DNA from: an uncultured Bacteroidales bacterium
Lineage (GTDB): Bacteria > Bacteroidota > Bacteroidia > Bacteroidales > Paludibacteraceae
Direction: 5' to 3'
Assembly (NCBI GenBank): GCA_902782665.1
Contig: CACZOA010000081.1
Span: forward strand, 1-64,000
Length of the DNA: 64,000 bases
A model generated the notes under the pieces. That model did not search any database, had not been told where the DNA came from, and was given only the letters and a program-made list of their open reading frames with translations. Made by a program: the position numbers and the translations under genes. Positions 23,386 through 32,947 of this stretch are shown piece by piece. How positions within the stretch are numbered: position 1 is the stretch's first letter; the number at the start of each line of letters is the position of its first letter.

Positions 23386-24597
23386 TTAGTATACCTGAAT
23401 CTCAACTCGTCTGTTCTTCTCTGGGATATCGCTGATTGGCTTTGAAGCACCCATTCCCTGATAAGACAATCTGCTTCCATCAACACCCTGCTTCTTAATA
23501 TGATCAGTCACTGCCTTAGCACGTGCCATTGAAAGAGGAATATTGATCTCATCAGTACCGTCTGTACTTGTATGGCCTACAACCTGTATCTTCTTATCTG
23601 GATTGTCCTTCAAGAACTTCACAATACCATCAAGAGCATTCATTGAACCTTCACTCAACTCAGCACTTCCTGTCTCGAAATTGATATTGTCGAAACTTGA
23701 AGAGACTCCCTTTTCCATATTGTCTTCAATCGCCTTAGCAATATCTTCTACAGTCTCAGCTGTCACGATCACATCCTTAATAGTGTCTCTTGCTGCAGCC
23801 AAACTATCAGCCAACGCTTTTGCACGGAATACAGAATCCTGATACAAACTATCTCTTACAAATGTCTCTCTGTCCTCATATCCGCAAGTGAAATCTTTAT
23901 CATCGTTGCAAGCCTTCATCATAAAGAATCCGAAAAGCAAAAGCATCAAGATGACAGGAATCCACTTACAGTTGCATGACGCATTAGAATCATCATCCGA
24001 AACCTCCTCAACTCCTTTCTTTGAATTAGGCAACGACGCTGCCGCAGCCATAAAAGGATCCGCATCGTCATTGTCGCGTGGACTCTCTATTTTACTTCCG
24101 ATAGCACGTGTCTCTAATGGTTCTTCTGTTTTTTCCTCATGAGCGACTGGAGCATTGCCAGCAGCCAATGCCTTGAAATTTTCCTGAGCAGCCTCAACAT
24201 CATAGTCGTTCAAGCCTTCAAGCCAGAAACTTCCTCTTTCACCTGGACGCTTTGTCTTGCTGAACTCAGCGACCTCAATTCCGAACTGTTTTGCGTGCTC
24301 CACCACCTTGTTGTAGTCAGCATTGTTCCAAGCCTCAATCATTGCAAGCTCAGTGCCATCAGCCAAGAAAATAGTCTCGTCGTCACGCTCAAAGTATCTC
24401 TTCTCGTAATTTTTCACATTACCTTTCTCTCTGACGTCAAGGAACAAAGATTTTCCAGCCGCAGAACTAAGTGTCTCTGGAAATGCCTTATCCAAATCCT
24501 CTTTTGTTGATTCAGGATGAAGTAGCAAGTATGCCTCGACAATACCCAATACAGTACGGCTCTGAGCTCGGCCGTGAACTTTTATTTTGCTATCCAT
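23386..24597 (-). CDS. OmpA-family protein with cytoplasmic N-terminal domain (403 aa)
   Basis: There is no signal peptide. Residues 1-130 form a soluble domain (KVHGRAQSRTVLGIVEAYLLLHPES..., later GSFWLEGL), followed by an acidic linker, a single membrane helix at about 212-228 (WIPVILMLLLFGFFMM) preceded by a cysteine cluster (ASCNCK), and an OmpA peptidoglycan-binding domain at about 300-403 (INFETGSAELSEGS, VVGHTSTDGTDEINIPLSMARAKAV, KNRRVEIQVY). Topology predicts the N-terminal domain in the cytoplasm and the OmpA domain in the periplasm, a MotB-like layout. The partner of the N-terminal domain is unknown. It is transcribed divergently from uvrA. Confidence 0.85.
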   Translation of the reverse strand: MDSKIKVHGRAQSRTVLGIVEAYLLLHPESTKEDLDKAFPETLSSAAGKSLFLDVREKGNVKNYEKRYFERDDETIFLADGTELAMIEAWNNADYNKVVEHAKQFGIEVAEFSKTKRPGERGSFWLEGLNDYDVEAAQENFKALAAGNAPVAHEEKTEEPLETRAIGSKIESPRDNDDADPFMAAAASLPNSKKGVEEVSDDDSNASCNCKWIPVILMLLLFGFFMMKACNDDKDFTCGYEDRETFVRDSLYQDSVFRAKALADSLAAARDTIKDVIVTAETVEDIAKAIEDNMEKGVSSSFDNINFETGSAELSEGSMNALDGIVKFLKDNPDKKIQVVGHTSTDGTDEINIPLSMARAKAVTDHIKKQGVDGSRLSYQGMGASKPISDIPEKNRRVEIQVY

Positions 24598-24631
24598 AAT
24601 TCTTTTGTGATCTTTGATTTATTCGTAATTA

Positions 24632-24639
24632 CAAAAATA
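24632..24639 (-). promoter_or_regulatory. -7 promoter box for the OmpA gene
   Basis: The minus strand reads TATTTTTG 35 bases before the start, back to back with the uvrA promoter. Confidence 0.5.
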
Positions 24640-24652
24640 TAAAAAGAATTGA

Positions 24653-24660
24653 TAACTTTG
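24653..24660 (+). promoter_or_regulatory. -7 promoter box for uvrA
   Basis: TAACTTTG followed by CAG, 27 bases before the uvrA start. No LexA-like operator was recognised nearby. Confidence 0.55.
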
Positions 24661-24687
24661 CAGAAATTTACAAATTTGTAGCAAACT

Positions 24688-27549
24688 ATGGCTGTTAAAG
24701 CAGAAGAGGAAATCGAAACAGAGCAGATTGAAGTTTACGGAGCAAGAGTCCACAATCTTAAAAACATTGACGTGTCTATTCCACGCAACAAACTGACGGT
24801 GATCACCGGACTCAGTGGCAGTGGAAAGTCGTCTCTCGCATTCGACACTATCTTCGCTGAAGGCCAACGCAGATATATCGAGACTTTTTCTGCATACGCC
24901 CGCAACTTCCTTGGCAATGTGGAGCGTCCAGACGTGGATAAAATCACAGGATTGAGCCCCGTCATCTCTATCGAACAGAAAACAACCAATAAGAATCCTC
25001 GCTCCACCGTCGGCACAACAACCGAAATCTACGACTTCCTGCGTCTTCTTTTCGCAAGAGCCGGAGAAGCTTTCTCCTACGAGACAGGAGAAAAAATGGT
25101 GAAATACAGTGAGGAACAGATTCTAAACCTTATCGAATCTGACTATGAAGGAGACGGAATCATCATTTTGGCTCCAGTCGTGAAAGCCAGAAAAGGTCAC
25201 TATAAAGAACTCTTCGAGCAGATCCGCAAAAAAGGATTCCATAATGTCCGTATAGACGGTGAGATCCGCCAGATCGTCCTTGGAATGAAGGTGGACCGTT
25301 ATAAGAACCACAACATCGAGATCGAGGTAGACAAGCTTATGGTTCATGCCAAAGATGCCCACAGAATCAGAGAATCTGTGCGTCTGGCGATGAAATTGGG
25401 AGATGGAGAAGTGATGATCGTGCGACGTGGAGAAGACCAAGCCCGTCATTTCAGCCGACATCTGATGTGCCCGACTTCCGGAATATCTTATGCGGAGCCA
25501 GCACCACACAATTTTTCATTCAACTCACCCCACGGAGCCTGTCCTCATTGTAAAGGATTGGGAATGGTCACGACTGTGGATGTCGACAAGATCATCCCCG
25601 ACAAAAGCATCAGCATCTATTCAGGAGGTATAGTGCCACTTGGAAAATATAAAAAGAATGTCTTCTTCTCTCAGCTTGAGGTGATCGCAGAGAAATATGG
25701 ATTCACACTTAAAGATCCTATCAGCGACATTCCGGAAGAGGCATTGGACATCATCCTCAACGGTACAGACGAATTGATCCAAGTGAAGAATGATGCCACA
25801 GGAGTAGTCAGCCGTCCTCTTGGATTCGAGGGTGTGATGCAATACGTGGAGATGCAGCAGGAGGACGATGCGTCCGCCACAGCACAGAAATGGGCATCTC
25901 AGTTTAGCAAAACCACCGTCTGCCCAGAATGTCAAGGACAGAGACTGAAGAAAGAAGCCTTGCATTTCCGTATCAACGGAATGAACATCGCCCAACTTTC
26001 CGAAATGGACTTGGCTCAATTGATGGAATGGTGCAAGACAGCCGAATCTGGCATGAGCGACAAACAGAAAGCTATCGCAAGCGAGATTTTGAAAGAGATC
26101 AGCACCCGAATACAATTTTTGCTCGACGTCGGTTTGGAATACCTGAGTCTCAACCGTGCAAGCGTAACGCTATCAGGAGGAGAAAGCCAACGTATCCGTC
26201 TGGCCACTCAGATCGGATCACAACTCGTCAACGTGCTTTATATCCTTGACGAGCCAAGCATCGGTCTGCATCAGAGAGACAACATCCGATTAATCAACTC
26301 ATTAAAGAATCTTCGTGATGTCGGCAACACAGTCATCGTTGTCGAACACGACAAAGATATGATGCTCAACGCAGACTATATTGTGGATATCGGGCCTAAA
26401 GCGGGACGTCTTGGTGGAGAGGTCGTATTCTCTGGCACACCGAAAGAGATGCTGAAGAAAGGCACCACCACTGCCCAATATCTGTCTGGTGACAAAAACA
26501 TTCTCCCTAATGAGACACTGCGTGAGGGCAACGGCAAAGCCATCACTCTATATGGAGCAAGAGGCAACAACCTAAAAGGTGCTACAGTGACATTCCCACT
26601 TGGAATGTTGATTGTGGTGTCGGGAGTGTCAGGAAGTGGAAAAAGTACACTTATCAACGACACACTGCAGCCAATTCTCAGCCAGAAATTCTACCGTTCA
26701 TTGCAGGATCCACTTCCATACGATGCGATAGACGGAATTGAGAACATAGACAAGGTCATCAACGTCGACCAGACTCCGATCGGCCGCACACCTCGTTCAA
26801 ATCCAGCCACTTACACAGGAATATTCTCCGACATACGAGCATTGTTTGTAAATGCTCCAGAGTCTAAGATAAGAGGATACAGACCCGGCAGATTCTCATT
26901 CAACGTGAAAGGAGGAAGATGCGAAGCTTGTATGGGCAACGGATTCAAAACAATCGAGATGAATTTCTTGCCAGACGTGTTGACTCCATGTGAAGAATGC
27001 CATGGAAAACGCTACAACCGAGAGACACTTGAAGTCCGCTTCAAAGGAAAGAGCATCGCAGACGTGTTGGACATGACAATCAACATGGCTGTAGAGTTTT
27101 TCGAGAACGTGCCGACTATATATCAGAAAGTCAAGATATTGCAAGAGATCGGTTTGGGCTATATCAAACTCGGCCAGCCATCCACTACCTTATCAGGAGG
27201 AGAGAGCCAACGAATAAAACTGGCGACAGAACTGATCAAAAAAGATACCGGTCACACAATGTATATATTAGACGAGCCGACGACAGGACTTCATTTTGAA
27301 GACATAAAAGTATTGCTTGGTGTATTGCAACGTCTTGTAGACAAAGGCAATACTGTTGTCGTGATCGAACATAATCTGGATGTGATCAAAGTGGCAGATT
27401 ATATCATAGACATGGGTCCAGGCGGAGGACGCAACGGAGGAAAAGTCGTTTGTTGCGGACGTCCAAATGAAGTGGCAGCATGCGAAGAAAGCTATACAGG
27501 CAAATTCTTGAAAGAAGAATTTGAATGGATAAAGAAACATACTAAATAA
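24688..27549 (+). CDS. uvrA: Excinuclease ABC subunit A
   Basis: DNA-damage sensor of nucleotide excision repair; dimeric ABC ATPase that loads UvrB. The 953 residues show two ABC modules, each with a Walker A ([10 protein letters not shown] at 41-50 and [10 protein letters not shown] in the second half), signature [12 protein letters not shown] / [12 protein letters not shown], and Walker B ending [11 protein letters not shown] / [11 protein letters not shown]. The zinc modules are intact (CPHCKGLG...CPECQG and CEACMGNGF...CEECHG). Length and motif set are typical. It is a single gene followed by a palindromic repeat. Confidence 0.97.
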   Translation: MAVKAEEEIETEQIEVYGARVHNLKNIDVSIPRNKLTVITGLSGSGKSSLAFDTIFAEGQRRYIETFSAYARNFLGNVERPDVDKITGLSPVISIEQKTTNKNPRSTVGTTTEIYDFLRLLFARAGEAFSYETGEKMVKYSEEQILNLIESDYEGDGIIILAPVVKARKGHYKELFEQIRKKGFHNVRIDGEIRQIVLGMKVDRYKNHNIEIEVDKLMVHAKDAHRIRESVRLAMKLGDGEVMIVRRGEDQARHFSRHLMCPTSGISYAEPAPHNFSFNSPHGACPHCKGLGMVTTVDVDKIIPDKSISIYSGGIVPLGKYKKNVFFSQLEVIAEKYGFTLKDPISDIPEEALDIILNGTDELIQVKNDATGVVSRPLGFEGVMQYVEMQQEDDASATAQKWASQFSKTTVCPECQGQRLKKEALHFRINGMNIAQLSEMDLAQLMEWCKTAESGMSDKQKAIASEILKEISTRIQFLLDVGLEYLSLNRASVTLSGGESQRIRLATQIGSQLVNVLYILDEPSIGLHQRDNIRLINSLKNLRDVGNTVIVVEHDKDMMLNADYIVDIGPKAGRLGGEVVFSGTPKEMLKKGTTTAQYLSGDKNILPNETLREGNGKAITLYGARGNNLKGATVTFPLGMLIVVSGVSGSGKSTLINDTLQPILSQKFYRSLQDPLPYDAIDGIENIDKVINVDQTPIGRTPRSNPATYTGIFSDIRALFVNAPESKIRGYRPGRFSFNVKGGRCEACMGNGFKTIEMNFLPDVLTPCEECHGKRYNRETLEVRFKGKSIADVLDMTINMAVEFFENVPTIYQKVKILQEIGLGYIKLGQPSTTLSGGESQRIKLATELIKKDTGHTMYILDEPTTGLHFEDIKVLLGVLQRLVDKGNTVVVIEHNLDVIKVADYIIDMGPGGGRNGGKVVCCGRPNEVAACEESYTGKFLKEEFEWIKKHTK

Positions 27550-27550
27550 A

Positions 27551-27580
27551 CGTAAAGACGCACGTCTGTGCGTCTTTACG
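27551..27580. repeat. GTAAAGACGCAC palindromic repeat, copy 3
   Basis: A perfect 13-bp inverted repeat CGTAAAGACGCAC/GTGCGTCTTTACG with a 4-base loop, directly after uvrA. It may also act as its terminator, since no other is seen. Confidence 0.8.
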
Positions 27581-27663
27581 CGTCTAAATAGAGACATAAT
27601 ATCTTATTTTCAGACGAGGATTTTCTAAACAAATCGAGAGATAACTAATGTTCAGAAAGACAA

Positions 27664-29586
27664 ATGAATAAATGGCATAATATAAAAGAATGTGGGAAAT
27701 TCATACTGAAATCCCATATATGTTTTCTTCTAATGTGTACGGTGATAAGGATCACAGGAATCATCACATGCAGTCACCTGATGTTGGAAGAAAGCAGAAA
27801 TGATTATGCGAAAATCACAGAAGGTGTGCTACGCGGGATGGTGTTCGACAACGCCGTATCCTGCATGTTCCTGCTTTTGCCAGTCTTAACATTAGGTTTG
27901 TTCTGCACATTCGGAATCATAAAGAAAACAGCACTTAATATATTCGCTGTTATAATAGGATTTCTGTATGCTCTGTCAGTTGCCGTTTCAGTTGGCAACA
28001 TACCATACCTCACATACAAAATGGCCAATGTCTGTTTGGCTGACCTATCATATCTGAGCAAGCCAGGGGAAATGATCGGCATGTTGACGGGAGAACCGTT
28101 ATATTTAGCATTTTTCATTACAGGATGGATTCTGATAGCCGCAATCATCTACATCATCTGGAGATTCGCAAAAGCCGCTGACATAAAAGAGGCAAAGCAA
28201 TCATCTTTTTCATGGCAAAATCTGACGGTGACTCTGTTGGCTTTCGTCATCTGCTTTCTGATGGGAAGAGGCAACAATCCACCTGTGAAAAAAAATGGAG
28301 CCATATTCGGCAGTCCTATGACATTCATTTTCGCTATTTATTCCGACGATGCGTTTTTGAATCTGTCCGCACAATCACCGACATTCGGATTATTGAAAGA
28401 GGTGTCCCGTCTAGGGAAAAAAATCAAAACTGGAATAAGCGACGACGAAGCTATCGCCTACGCCAACAACATCCAAAGCAGAACAATAGCCTCATTAACA
28501 GACACTTGTGCAAAAAGGAAAAATATAGTGATGATCATCATGGAGAGTTTGTCTGCACACTACATGAAAACATTCGGTAATCCAGCCGGACTCACCCCAT
28601 GTCTAGACTCGCTGTTCGCAAATTCCCTTGCCTATTATAATGCATGGAGCAACGGAGCAAGAACCAACAATGCGATATTCTCCACACAGACATCTTTGCC
28701 AGGATGCCTTAACATCAACATGTTAGACACACCATTAAGCAAAGATTACACATCATTGGCTCCTGTCTTATCCACTAATGGATACAGCACAGACTTCTTC
28801 ATATCGCATTCAAAGACATTCGACAACATATCCGTCTTCTTCGTAGCTCAACCTTTTGACAAAATACATTCCGAAGAAGAGTATGGATACAAAGAAATGG
28901 AATGGGGATTAAGAGACTCCACCCTATTGGCAGTGGCATTAGACTCCATCAGGCACTTGGCAAAAGACACCACCAAGCCATTCTATTCAGCCATATTGAC
29001 ATGCAGCAACCATCCGACGTTCTCCATTCCGTCGCCATACTGCGACATGTACCCAGACATTGAGCAATGCGCTGTAAGATATTCTGATGCTTCTATAGAC
29101 ACATTTATGAGTAGAGCATCAAAAGAGCCATGGTTCGACAACACCATTTTCGTGTTCACCGGAGACCACGGAAGACTTGTAGGCACACCAGACGGAGTGG
29201 CTGCCACATCGCTAAACCACGTTCCTATCTTTTTCTATGGGAAAGACATAGAGCCAGCCAAAGACTCGTCTCTTACCATGCAGATAGATTTGGAACCTAC
29301 AATATTAGGAATGCTTGGTCTACAATGTCCTAACTTTGCCGGACTTGGAATCAACAGAATGAAAATGAAGAGAGACACCGCCGTCTACACATCCAACAAT
29401 TTCTTTGTCGCCAGAACGTTAGACAAAGCATACTTCCTGAACATGGAGACAAATGTAGGAACGCTTTATAACCTCAAAAAAGATTTCACATTATCAAACC
29501 CGACGACAGGGAACAATCCTGATTTCGACAGACAGATAATGCTACAAATCCAGGCTCTTTACGCAATCCAGAATAGAGAAAAATAA
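27664..29586 (+). CDS. LTA-synthase-like sulfatase-family membrane protein (640 aa)
   Basis: The N-terminal 200 residues contain five membrane helices (about 18-38, 62-84, 90-110, 146-167, 187-201), and residues 285-600 form an alkaline-phosphatase-superfamily domain in the periplasm. Metal and nucleophile positions expected for LtaS-type enzymes are present: E294 in VMIIMESLSA, T334 in SNGARTNNA and an Asp-His pair in VFTGDHGR. Such enzymes transfer phosphoglycerol or phosphoethanolamine head groups. Gram-negative members modify glycans or lipids, so teichoic acid synthesis is not implied. A second member lies at 41623. The gene precedes a TetR gene but has a gap of 160 bases. Confidence 0.85.
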   Translation: MNKWHNIKECGKFILKSHICFLLMCTVIRITGIITCSHLMLEESRNDYAKITEGVLRGMVFDNAVSCMFLLLPVLTLGLFCTFGIIKKTALNIFAVIIGFLYALSVAVSVGNIPYLTYKMANVCLADLSYLSKPGEMIGMLTGEPLYLAFFITGWILIAAIIYIIWRFAKAADIKEAKQSSFSWQNLTVTLLAFVICFLMGRGNNPPVKKNGAIFGSPMTFIFAIYSDDAFLNLSAQSPTFGLLKEVSRLGKKIKTGISDDEAIAYANNIQSRTIASLTDTCAKRKNIVMIIMESLSAHYMKTFGNPAGLTPCLDSLFANSLAYYNAWSNGARTNNAIFSTQTSLPGCLNINMLDTPLSKDYTSLAPVLSTNGYSTDFFISHSKTFDNISVFFVAQPFDKIHSEEEYGYKEMEWGLRDSTLLAVALDSIRHLAKDTTKPFYSAILTCSNHPTFSIPSPYCDMYPDIEQCAVRYSDASIDTFMSRASKEPWFDNTIFVFTGDHGRLVGTPDGVAATSLNHVPIFFYGKDIEPAKDSSLTMQIDLEPTILGMLGLQCPNFAGLGINRMKMKRDTAVYTSNNFFVARTLDKAYFLNMETNVGTLYNLKKDFTLSNPTTGNNPDFDRQIMLQIQALYAIQNREK

Positions 29587-29654
29587 TCAGAATCATAAAA
29601 AAAACTTATTGTACACAATATATAAATAGTACATATCCGTTAACATATTTTAAA

Positions 29655-29672
29655 TATTGAACGTTCATTCAA
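29655..29672. promoter_or_regulatory. Operator-like repeat 1 for the TetR regulator
   Basis: TATTGAACGTTCATTCAA contains the perfect palindrome TGAACGTTCA. It is repeated 30 bases further on. Confidence 0.6.
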
Positions 29673-29684
29673 TTTTTTCCTATG

Positions 29685-29702
29685 TATTGAACGTTCATTC
29701 AA
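29685..29702. promoter_or_regulatory. Operator-like repeat 2 for the TetR regulator
   Basis: An exact 18-base copy of the first site, spaced 30 bases (about three helical turns) and covering the -33 position of the regulator promoter. This fits autorepression. Confidence 0.65.
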
Positions 29703-29712
29703 AAAAAAGTTT

Positions 29713-29720
29713 TACTTTTG
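29713..29720 (+). promoter_or_regulatory. -7 promoter box of the TetR gene
   Basis: TACTTTTG followed by CAT, 28 bases before the first ATG. Confidence 0.6.
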
Positions 29721-29747
29721 CATTGTTTTATATCTATCTTATAGATT

Positions 29748-30350
29748 ATGAGGGATAACATGAAAGATATAATAGTGCAAAAAGCATTCGAGCAGTACCT
29801 GATCGATGGATATGAAAAGGTGACTGTATCGACGTTGCAGAAATCACTTGACATTGGTCGAGCGACGATGTACTATTATTTCAAAAGCAAAGAAGAATTG
29901 TTTGAGGCCGTAATGAGGAAGTATTTCTTAGACTTCATCAACGGAGGATTAGACAAAGTGACAGATTCGACAACAATATTAGATTTGATCGACATCTACG
30001 TCAACTGCTTCAAAGTGATTGCCAGAAGCATGGCGGACTTGAAAAATCCGAACATCACATTTTCAAACTACACGGGAATTCTATTCTACGCATTCTCACA
30101 TGACGAGTATCTAGCCACAGCAATCAGCGATGTGAAGAAAAAGATCCATTCTGTTTGGGTAGCGGCGATACAGAAAAGTATTGAGAACGGAGAAATCAGA
30201 TCCGACATTGATGTTGACACAATCGCATACACATTTGAGAGTGTGAAAGGAAATTTCGGAGAGACGAAAGCAGACGAAACGACAATCAAACACGAGTTGG
30301 AATTGTTCAAAAAGTCACACTTAGAGTTATATAAGTTGCTAAAAAAGTAA
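29748..30350 (+). CDS. TetR/AcrR-family transcriptional regulator
   Basis: The 200-residue protein has the TetR N-terminal helix-turn-helix (about 24-50: VTVSTLQKSLDIGRATMYYYFKSKEELFEAV) and a helical ligand-binding C-terminal part with several hydrophobic helices (ILDLIDIYVNCFKVIA). Translation may start at 29748 or at the second ATG at 29760. Two identical palindromic sites lie over its own promoter, and a related but different palindrome lies over the promoter of the next operon. It is therefore probably an autorepressor that also controls the acyl-chain operon downstream; a lipid or fatty-acid-like ligand would be usual for this setting. The ligand is not known. Confidence 0.9.
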   Translation: MRDNMKDIIVQKAFEQYLIDGYEKVTVSTLQKSLDIGRATMYYYFKSKEELFEAVMRKYFLDFINGGLDKVTDSTTILDLIDIYVNCFKVIARSMADLKNPNITFSNYTGILFYAFSHDEYLATAISDVKKKIHSVWVAAIQKSIENGEIRSDIDVDTIAYTFESVKGNFGETKADETTIKHELELFKKSHLELYKLLKK

Positions 30351-30361
30351 AAAATATAAAT

Positions 30362-30385
30362 TTTTGACGAACGGTTGTTCGCAAA
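30362..30385. promoter_or_regulatory. Operator-like palindrome before the acyl-chain operon
   Basis: CGAAC-GGTT-GTTCG (30368-30381), flanked by TTTGA and CAAA, lies about 20 bases before the -7 box. It shares only GAACG with the sites at 29655 and 29685. Confidence 0.5.
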
Positions 30386-30400
30386 CATAAAAAAAAATGA

Positions 30401-30408
30401 TAGTTTTG
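30401..30408 (+). promoter_or_regulatory. -7 promoter box of the acyl-chain operon
   Basis: TAGTTTTG followed by CG, 73 bases before the KAS start. No further promoter box is obvious up to 37914. Confidence 0.55.
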
Positions 30409-30480
30409 CGTTGTTTTAGGTATTGTATGTGTAACATACGAATATTGGGACAATACAGAAAAAGATAAAGCTTAAAGATT

Positions 30481-31707
30481 ATGGATAGAAGGGTTGTCAT
30501 TACGGGAATGGGAATATACTCATGTTTGGGTAAGACCCTTGATGAGGTTCGTGATTCTCTATACACTGGCAAAAGTGGTATCATTTTTGACCAGGAGAGA
30601 AAAGACATGGGATTTCGTTCAGCTTTGACATCAAAGCTTGAGATTCCTGATTTGAAGAAAGAACTTTCTCGCCAGCAGCGTCAGTTCATGCCAGAGCAGG
30701 CTAAATATGCATACTGTGCGACAGTAGATGCATTGCGTCAGGCAGGTCTTGACCAAGATTTTCTCGACAAGAACGACGTCGGTCTTATCTATGGTAATGA
30801 CAGTTCTGCAGTTCCAGTTGTAGAGTCAGTTGAGAAGATCAAAGCAAAGAAAGACACAACCCTATGTGGTAGTGGTGCGATCTTCCAGTCGATGAACTCT
30901 ACAGTAACTATGAATCTTGGTTGTATTTTCAAACTAAAAGGAATCAACCTTACTATATCAGCTGCATGTGCCAGCTCATCACACTCAATTGGTCTTGGTG
31001 CCCTATTGATCAAGAACGGACTACAGGACATCGTTGTTTGCGGTGGAGCACAGGAGATCAATCCTTACGCAGTAGGAAGCTTCGATGGTATCAGTGCTTT
31101 CTCTACACGTGAGTCTGAGCCAACAAAGGCATCTCGTCCATTCGACAGAGACCGTGACGGTTTGGTGCCAGGCGGTGGTGCAGCGACTGTGATTATCGAA
31201 TCACTTGAGAGTGCTAAGCGTAGAGGTGCTACAATCCTTGGCGAAATCCTTGGTTGGGGATTCTCTTCAAACGGTGACCATATCTCTTCTCCTAATGTTG
31301 AGGGTCCATCAAAATCATTGGAGATGGCAATCAGAGAGAGCAAGGTAGACTTGAAGAAAGTGGCATACTTGAACGCGCACGCAACAAGTACACATATCGG
31401 AGATGCACGTGAAGCAACTGCTATCGCTAACGTTCTTGGCGAATACAAGCCATACGTAGCGTCGACAAAGGGATTCACTGGACACGAGATGTGGATGGCC
31501 GGAGCTTCAGAAATCATCTACTCTATGATAATGATGAAGAACGGCTTTATCGCAGAGAACTTGAATTTCGAGAATCCAGACGAGGACACTTGCAGACTAA
31601 ACATCCCTGCAAGCAGAATCGACACTGGCTTCGACACATTCATCTCTAACTCATTCGGTTTCGGCGGTACAAACTCAACACTTGTCGTAACTGATTACAA
31701 AGAATAA
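30481..31707 (+). CDS. Beta-ketoacyl-ACP synthase (KAS I/II-like), operon gene 1
   Basis: Claisen-condensing enzyme that extends acyl chains on ACP. All catalytic residues are present: C163 in SAACASSSHS, H300 in NAHATSTHIGD, and K330/H335 in STKGFTGHEMW. The usual glycine-rich end, SFGFGGTNSTLV, is also present. The 408-residue length is normal. It differs from the FabF housekeeping type in the GFTGHEMWMAG motif (usually TGHLLGAAG), which suggests a dedicated secondary-metabolism KAS like those of aryl-polyene or flexirubin pathways. It heads an operon with an ACP 36 bases downstream. No chain-length-factor partner is present, so the enzyme may act as a homodimer. Confidence 0.88.
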   Translation: MDRRVVITGMGIYSCLGKTLDEVRDSLYTGKSGIIFDQERKDMGFRSALTSKLEIPDLKKELSRQQRQFMPEQAKYAYCATVDALRQAGLDQDFLDKNDVGLIYGNDSSAVPVVESVEKIKAKKDTTLCGSGAIFQSMNSTVTMNLGCIFKLKGINLTISAACASSSHSIGLGALLIKNGLQDIVVCGGAQEINPYAVGSFDGISAFSTRESEPTKASRPFDRDRDGLVPGGGAATVIIESLESAKRRGATILGEILGWGFSSNGDHISSPNVEGPSKSLEMAIRESKVDLKKVAYLNAHATSTHIGDAREATAIANVLGEYKPYVASTKGFTGHEMWMAGASEIIYSMIMMKNGFIAENLNFENPDEDTCRLNIPASRIDTGFDTFISNSFGFGGTNSTLVVTDYKE

Positions 31708-31743
31708 ACAAAAGGAAAAACTAAACAATTAAACAATAAGAAA

Positions 31744-31986
31744 ATGGCAAATCAAGAACTAATCGAAAAGATTAACACAGTGTTGTCTGAGGAGTTTGAA
31801 GTGGATATCGAAAACATCACTCCAGATGCTAACATCAAATCTACACTTGAGCTTGATTCACTTGCAATTGTAGACCTAGTAGGTTTGGTAGAGAACGAGT
31901 TTGGTGTTAAGATTCCAAGTGCGGAGGTAGGTACAATCCTTACTTTCCAGAGTCTTTATGATTACATCGCTGAGCACCAGGCATAA
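31744..31986 (+). CDS. Acyl carrier protein, operon gene 2
   Basis: An 80-residue acidic helical protein with the phosphopantetheine site DSL at 38-40 (S39 modified) in LELDSLAIVDL. It is not the housekeeping AcpP, whose site reads LGADSLDTVEL. It presumably carries the growing chain for the adjacent KAS and dehydratases. The gene is between the KAS and a dehydratase, with gaps of 36 and 15 bases. Confidence 0.92.
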   Translation: MANQELIEKINTVLSEEFEVDIENITPDANIKSTLELDSLAIVDLVGLVENEFGVKIPSAEVGTILTFQSLYDYIAEHQA

Positions 31987-32001
31987 GCTAAATTACTAAA
32001 G

Positions 32002-32430
32002 ATGAAACAACCTTTGTACGAAGGAGAAAGTATCAAAAAGCTCATACCACAGCGTATGCCGATCATGATGGTCGACACGTTCTATGATGCTACTCCGGAA
32101 GAAGGGCATACAGGTTTGACTGTTGCCGAAGATAACTTTTTCTGTCGCGAAGGACACTTTATTGAGCCGGGTTTGATTGAGCACATCGCTCAATCAGCCT
32201 CGGCTTTTGCTGGTTATAACGCCATCGCAGAAGGAAAAGAGACTCCAATTGGATTCATTGGAGAAGTAAAGAATTTCAAGATGAATTTTCTGCCTAAGGC
32301 TGGAGACAGAATCCTTACAGAAATAAAGATCCAGAGTGTGGTCATGAACATCACCCTGCTTACCGCGGAAGCAAAAGTAGACGGTAATGTCGCAGCAAGC
32401 TGCACAATGAAGATCTTCATCAAAGAGTAA
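32002..32430 (+). CDS. Hot-dog 3-hydroxyacyl-ACP dehydratase, operon gene 3
   Basis: A 142-residue hot-dog protein in the FabZ/FabA-type group. H52 in EGHFIEPGLIEH and E60 in GLIEHIAQSA align with the catalytic His/Glu pair, but the loop between the two is a few residues shorter than in FabZ (GHFPxxPxxPG). This pattern is found in dehydratases of aryl-polyene-like clusters. It would dehydrate 3-hydroxyacyl-ACP to the trans-2-enoyl form. No ketoreductase is encoded next to it, so the 3-keto group would be reduced by an enzyme encoded elsewhere. Confidence 0.82.
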   Translation: MKQPLYEGESIKKLIPQRMPIMMVDTFYDATPEEGHTGLTVAEDNFFCREGHFIEPGLIEHIAQSASAFAGYNAIAEGKETPIGFIGEVKNFKMNFLPKAGDRILTEIKIQSVVMNITLLTAEAKVDGNVAASCTMKIFIKE

Positions 32431-32449
32431 AAAAGTCTAAAAGATTGCC

Positions 32450-32941
32450 ATGGCAACGACGGATTTGAAAGTCAACGAGCTGAAAGACTTCATCAAAATC
32501 AAGGTCCGCTTCTCTGAAGTGGATTCAATACGCGTCGTTTGGCACGGCAGTTATGTGGCATATCTGGAAGACGGAAGAGAAGCGTTCGGCAGACGCTATG
32601 GTCTCGGATATAACGACATGTTCAAAGCTGGACTGACGGCTCCTATAGTCGACGTGAGCATTCAATACAAATCGCCAGCCACAGTGGACGACATATTGGT
32701 GTTGGAGACAAGATATGTGCCATCAAGAGGCGCCAAACTTGTGTTCGACTACTTATTGTATAAACTCGAAAACAGGGATCTTTCGGATGAAGAAGCTTTT
32801 TCTCCGAAAGAAGACACACATAAACTAATTCTTACTGCCCGCACGACACAACTGTGGATGACAGGCAGTGAGTTGGAAATATCAACACCAAAATTTTTCC
32901 AAGACTGGAAAGACAAATATGGTTTTGGTGTAAAAAAATAA
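32450..32941 (+). CDS. Acyl-CoA/ACP thioesterase, 4-hydroxybenzoyl-CoA thioesterase type, operon gene 4
   Basis: A 163-residue hot-dog thioesterase. The family signature is RFSEVDSIRVVWHGSYVAYL, with the catalytic Asp at about residue 25 and the conserved His-x-x-Tyr region, followed by EDGREAFGRRYG. It would release the finished chain, or edit it, from the carrier protein. Small thioesterases of this type (ApeK-like) occur in aryl-polyene clusters. The gene is 19 bases after the dehydratase and 6 bases before the next hot-dog gene. Confidence 0.83.
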   Translation: MATTDLKVNELKDFIKIKVRFSEVDSIRVVWHGSYVAYLEDGREAFGRRYGLGYNDMFKAGLTAPIVDVSIQYKSPATVDDILVLETRYVPSRGAKLVFDYLLYKLENRDLSDEEAFSPKEDTHKLILTARTTQLWMTGSELEISTPKFFQDWKDKYGFGVKK

Positions 32942-32947
32942 ATTGCA

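Noticed and set aside
30481-31707. Calling the operon KAS the housekeeping fabF
   Set aside because: Its GFTGHEMWMAG motif and its operon partners differ from the fatty-acid synthesis locus, so no housekeeping symbol was given.
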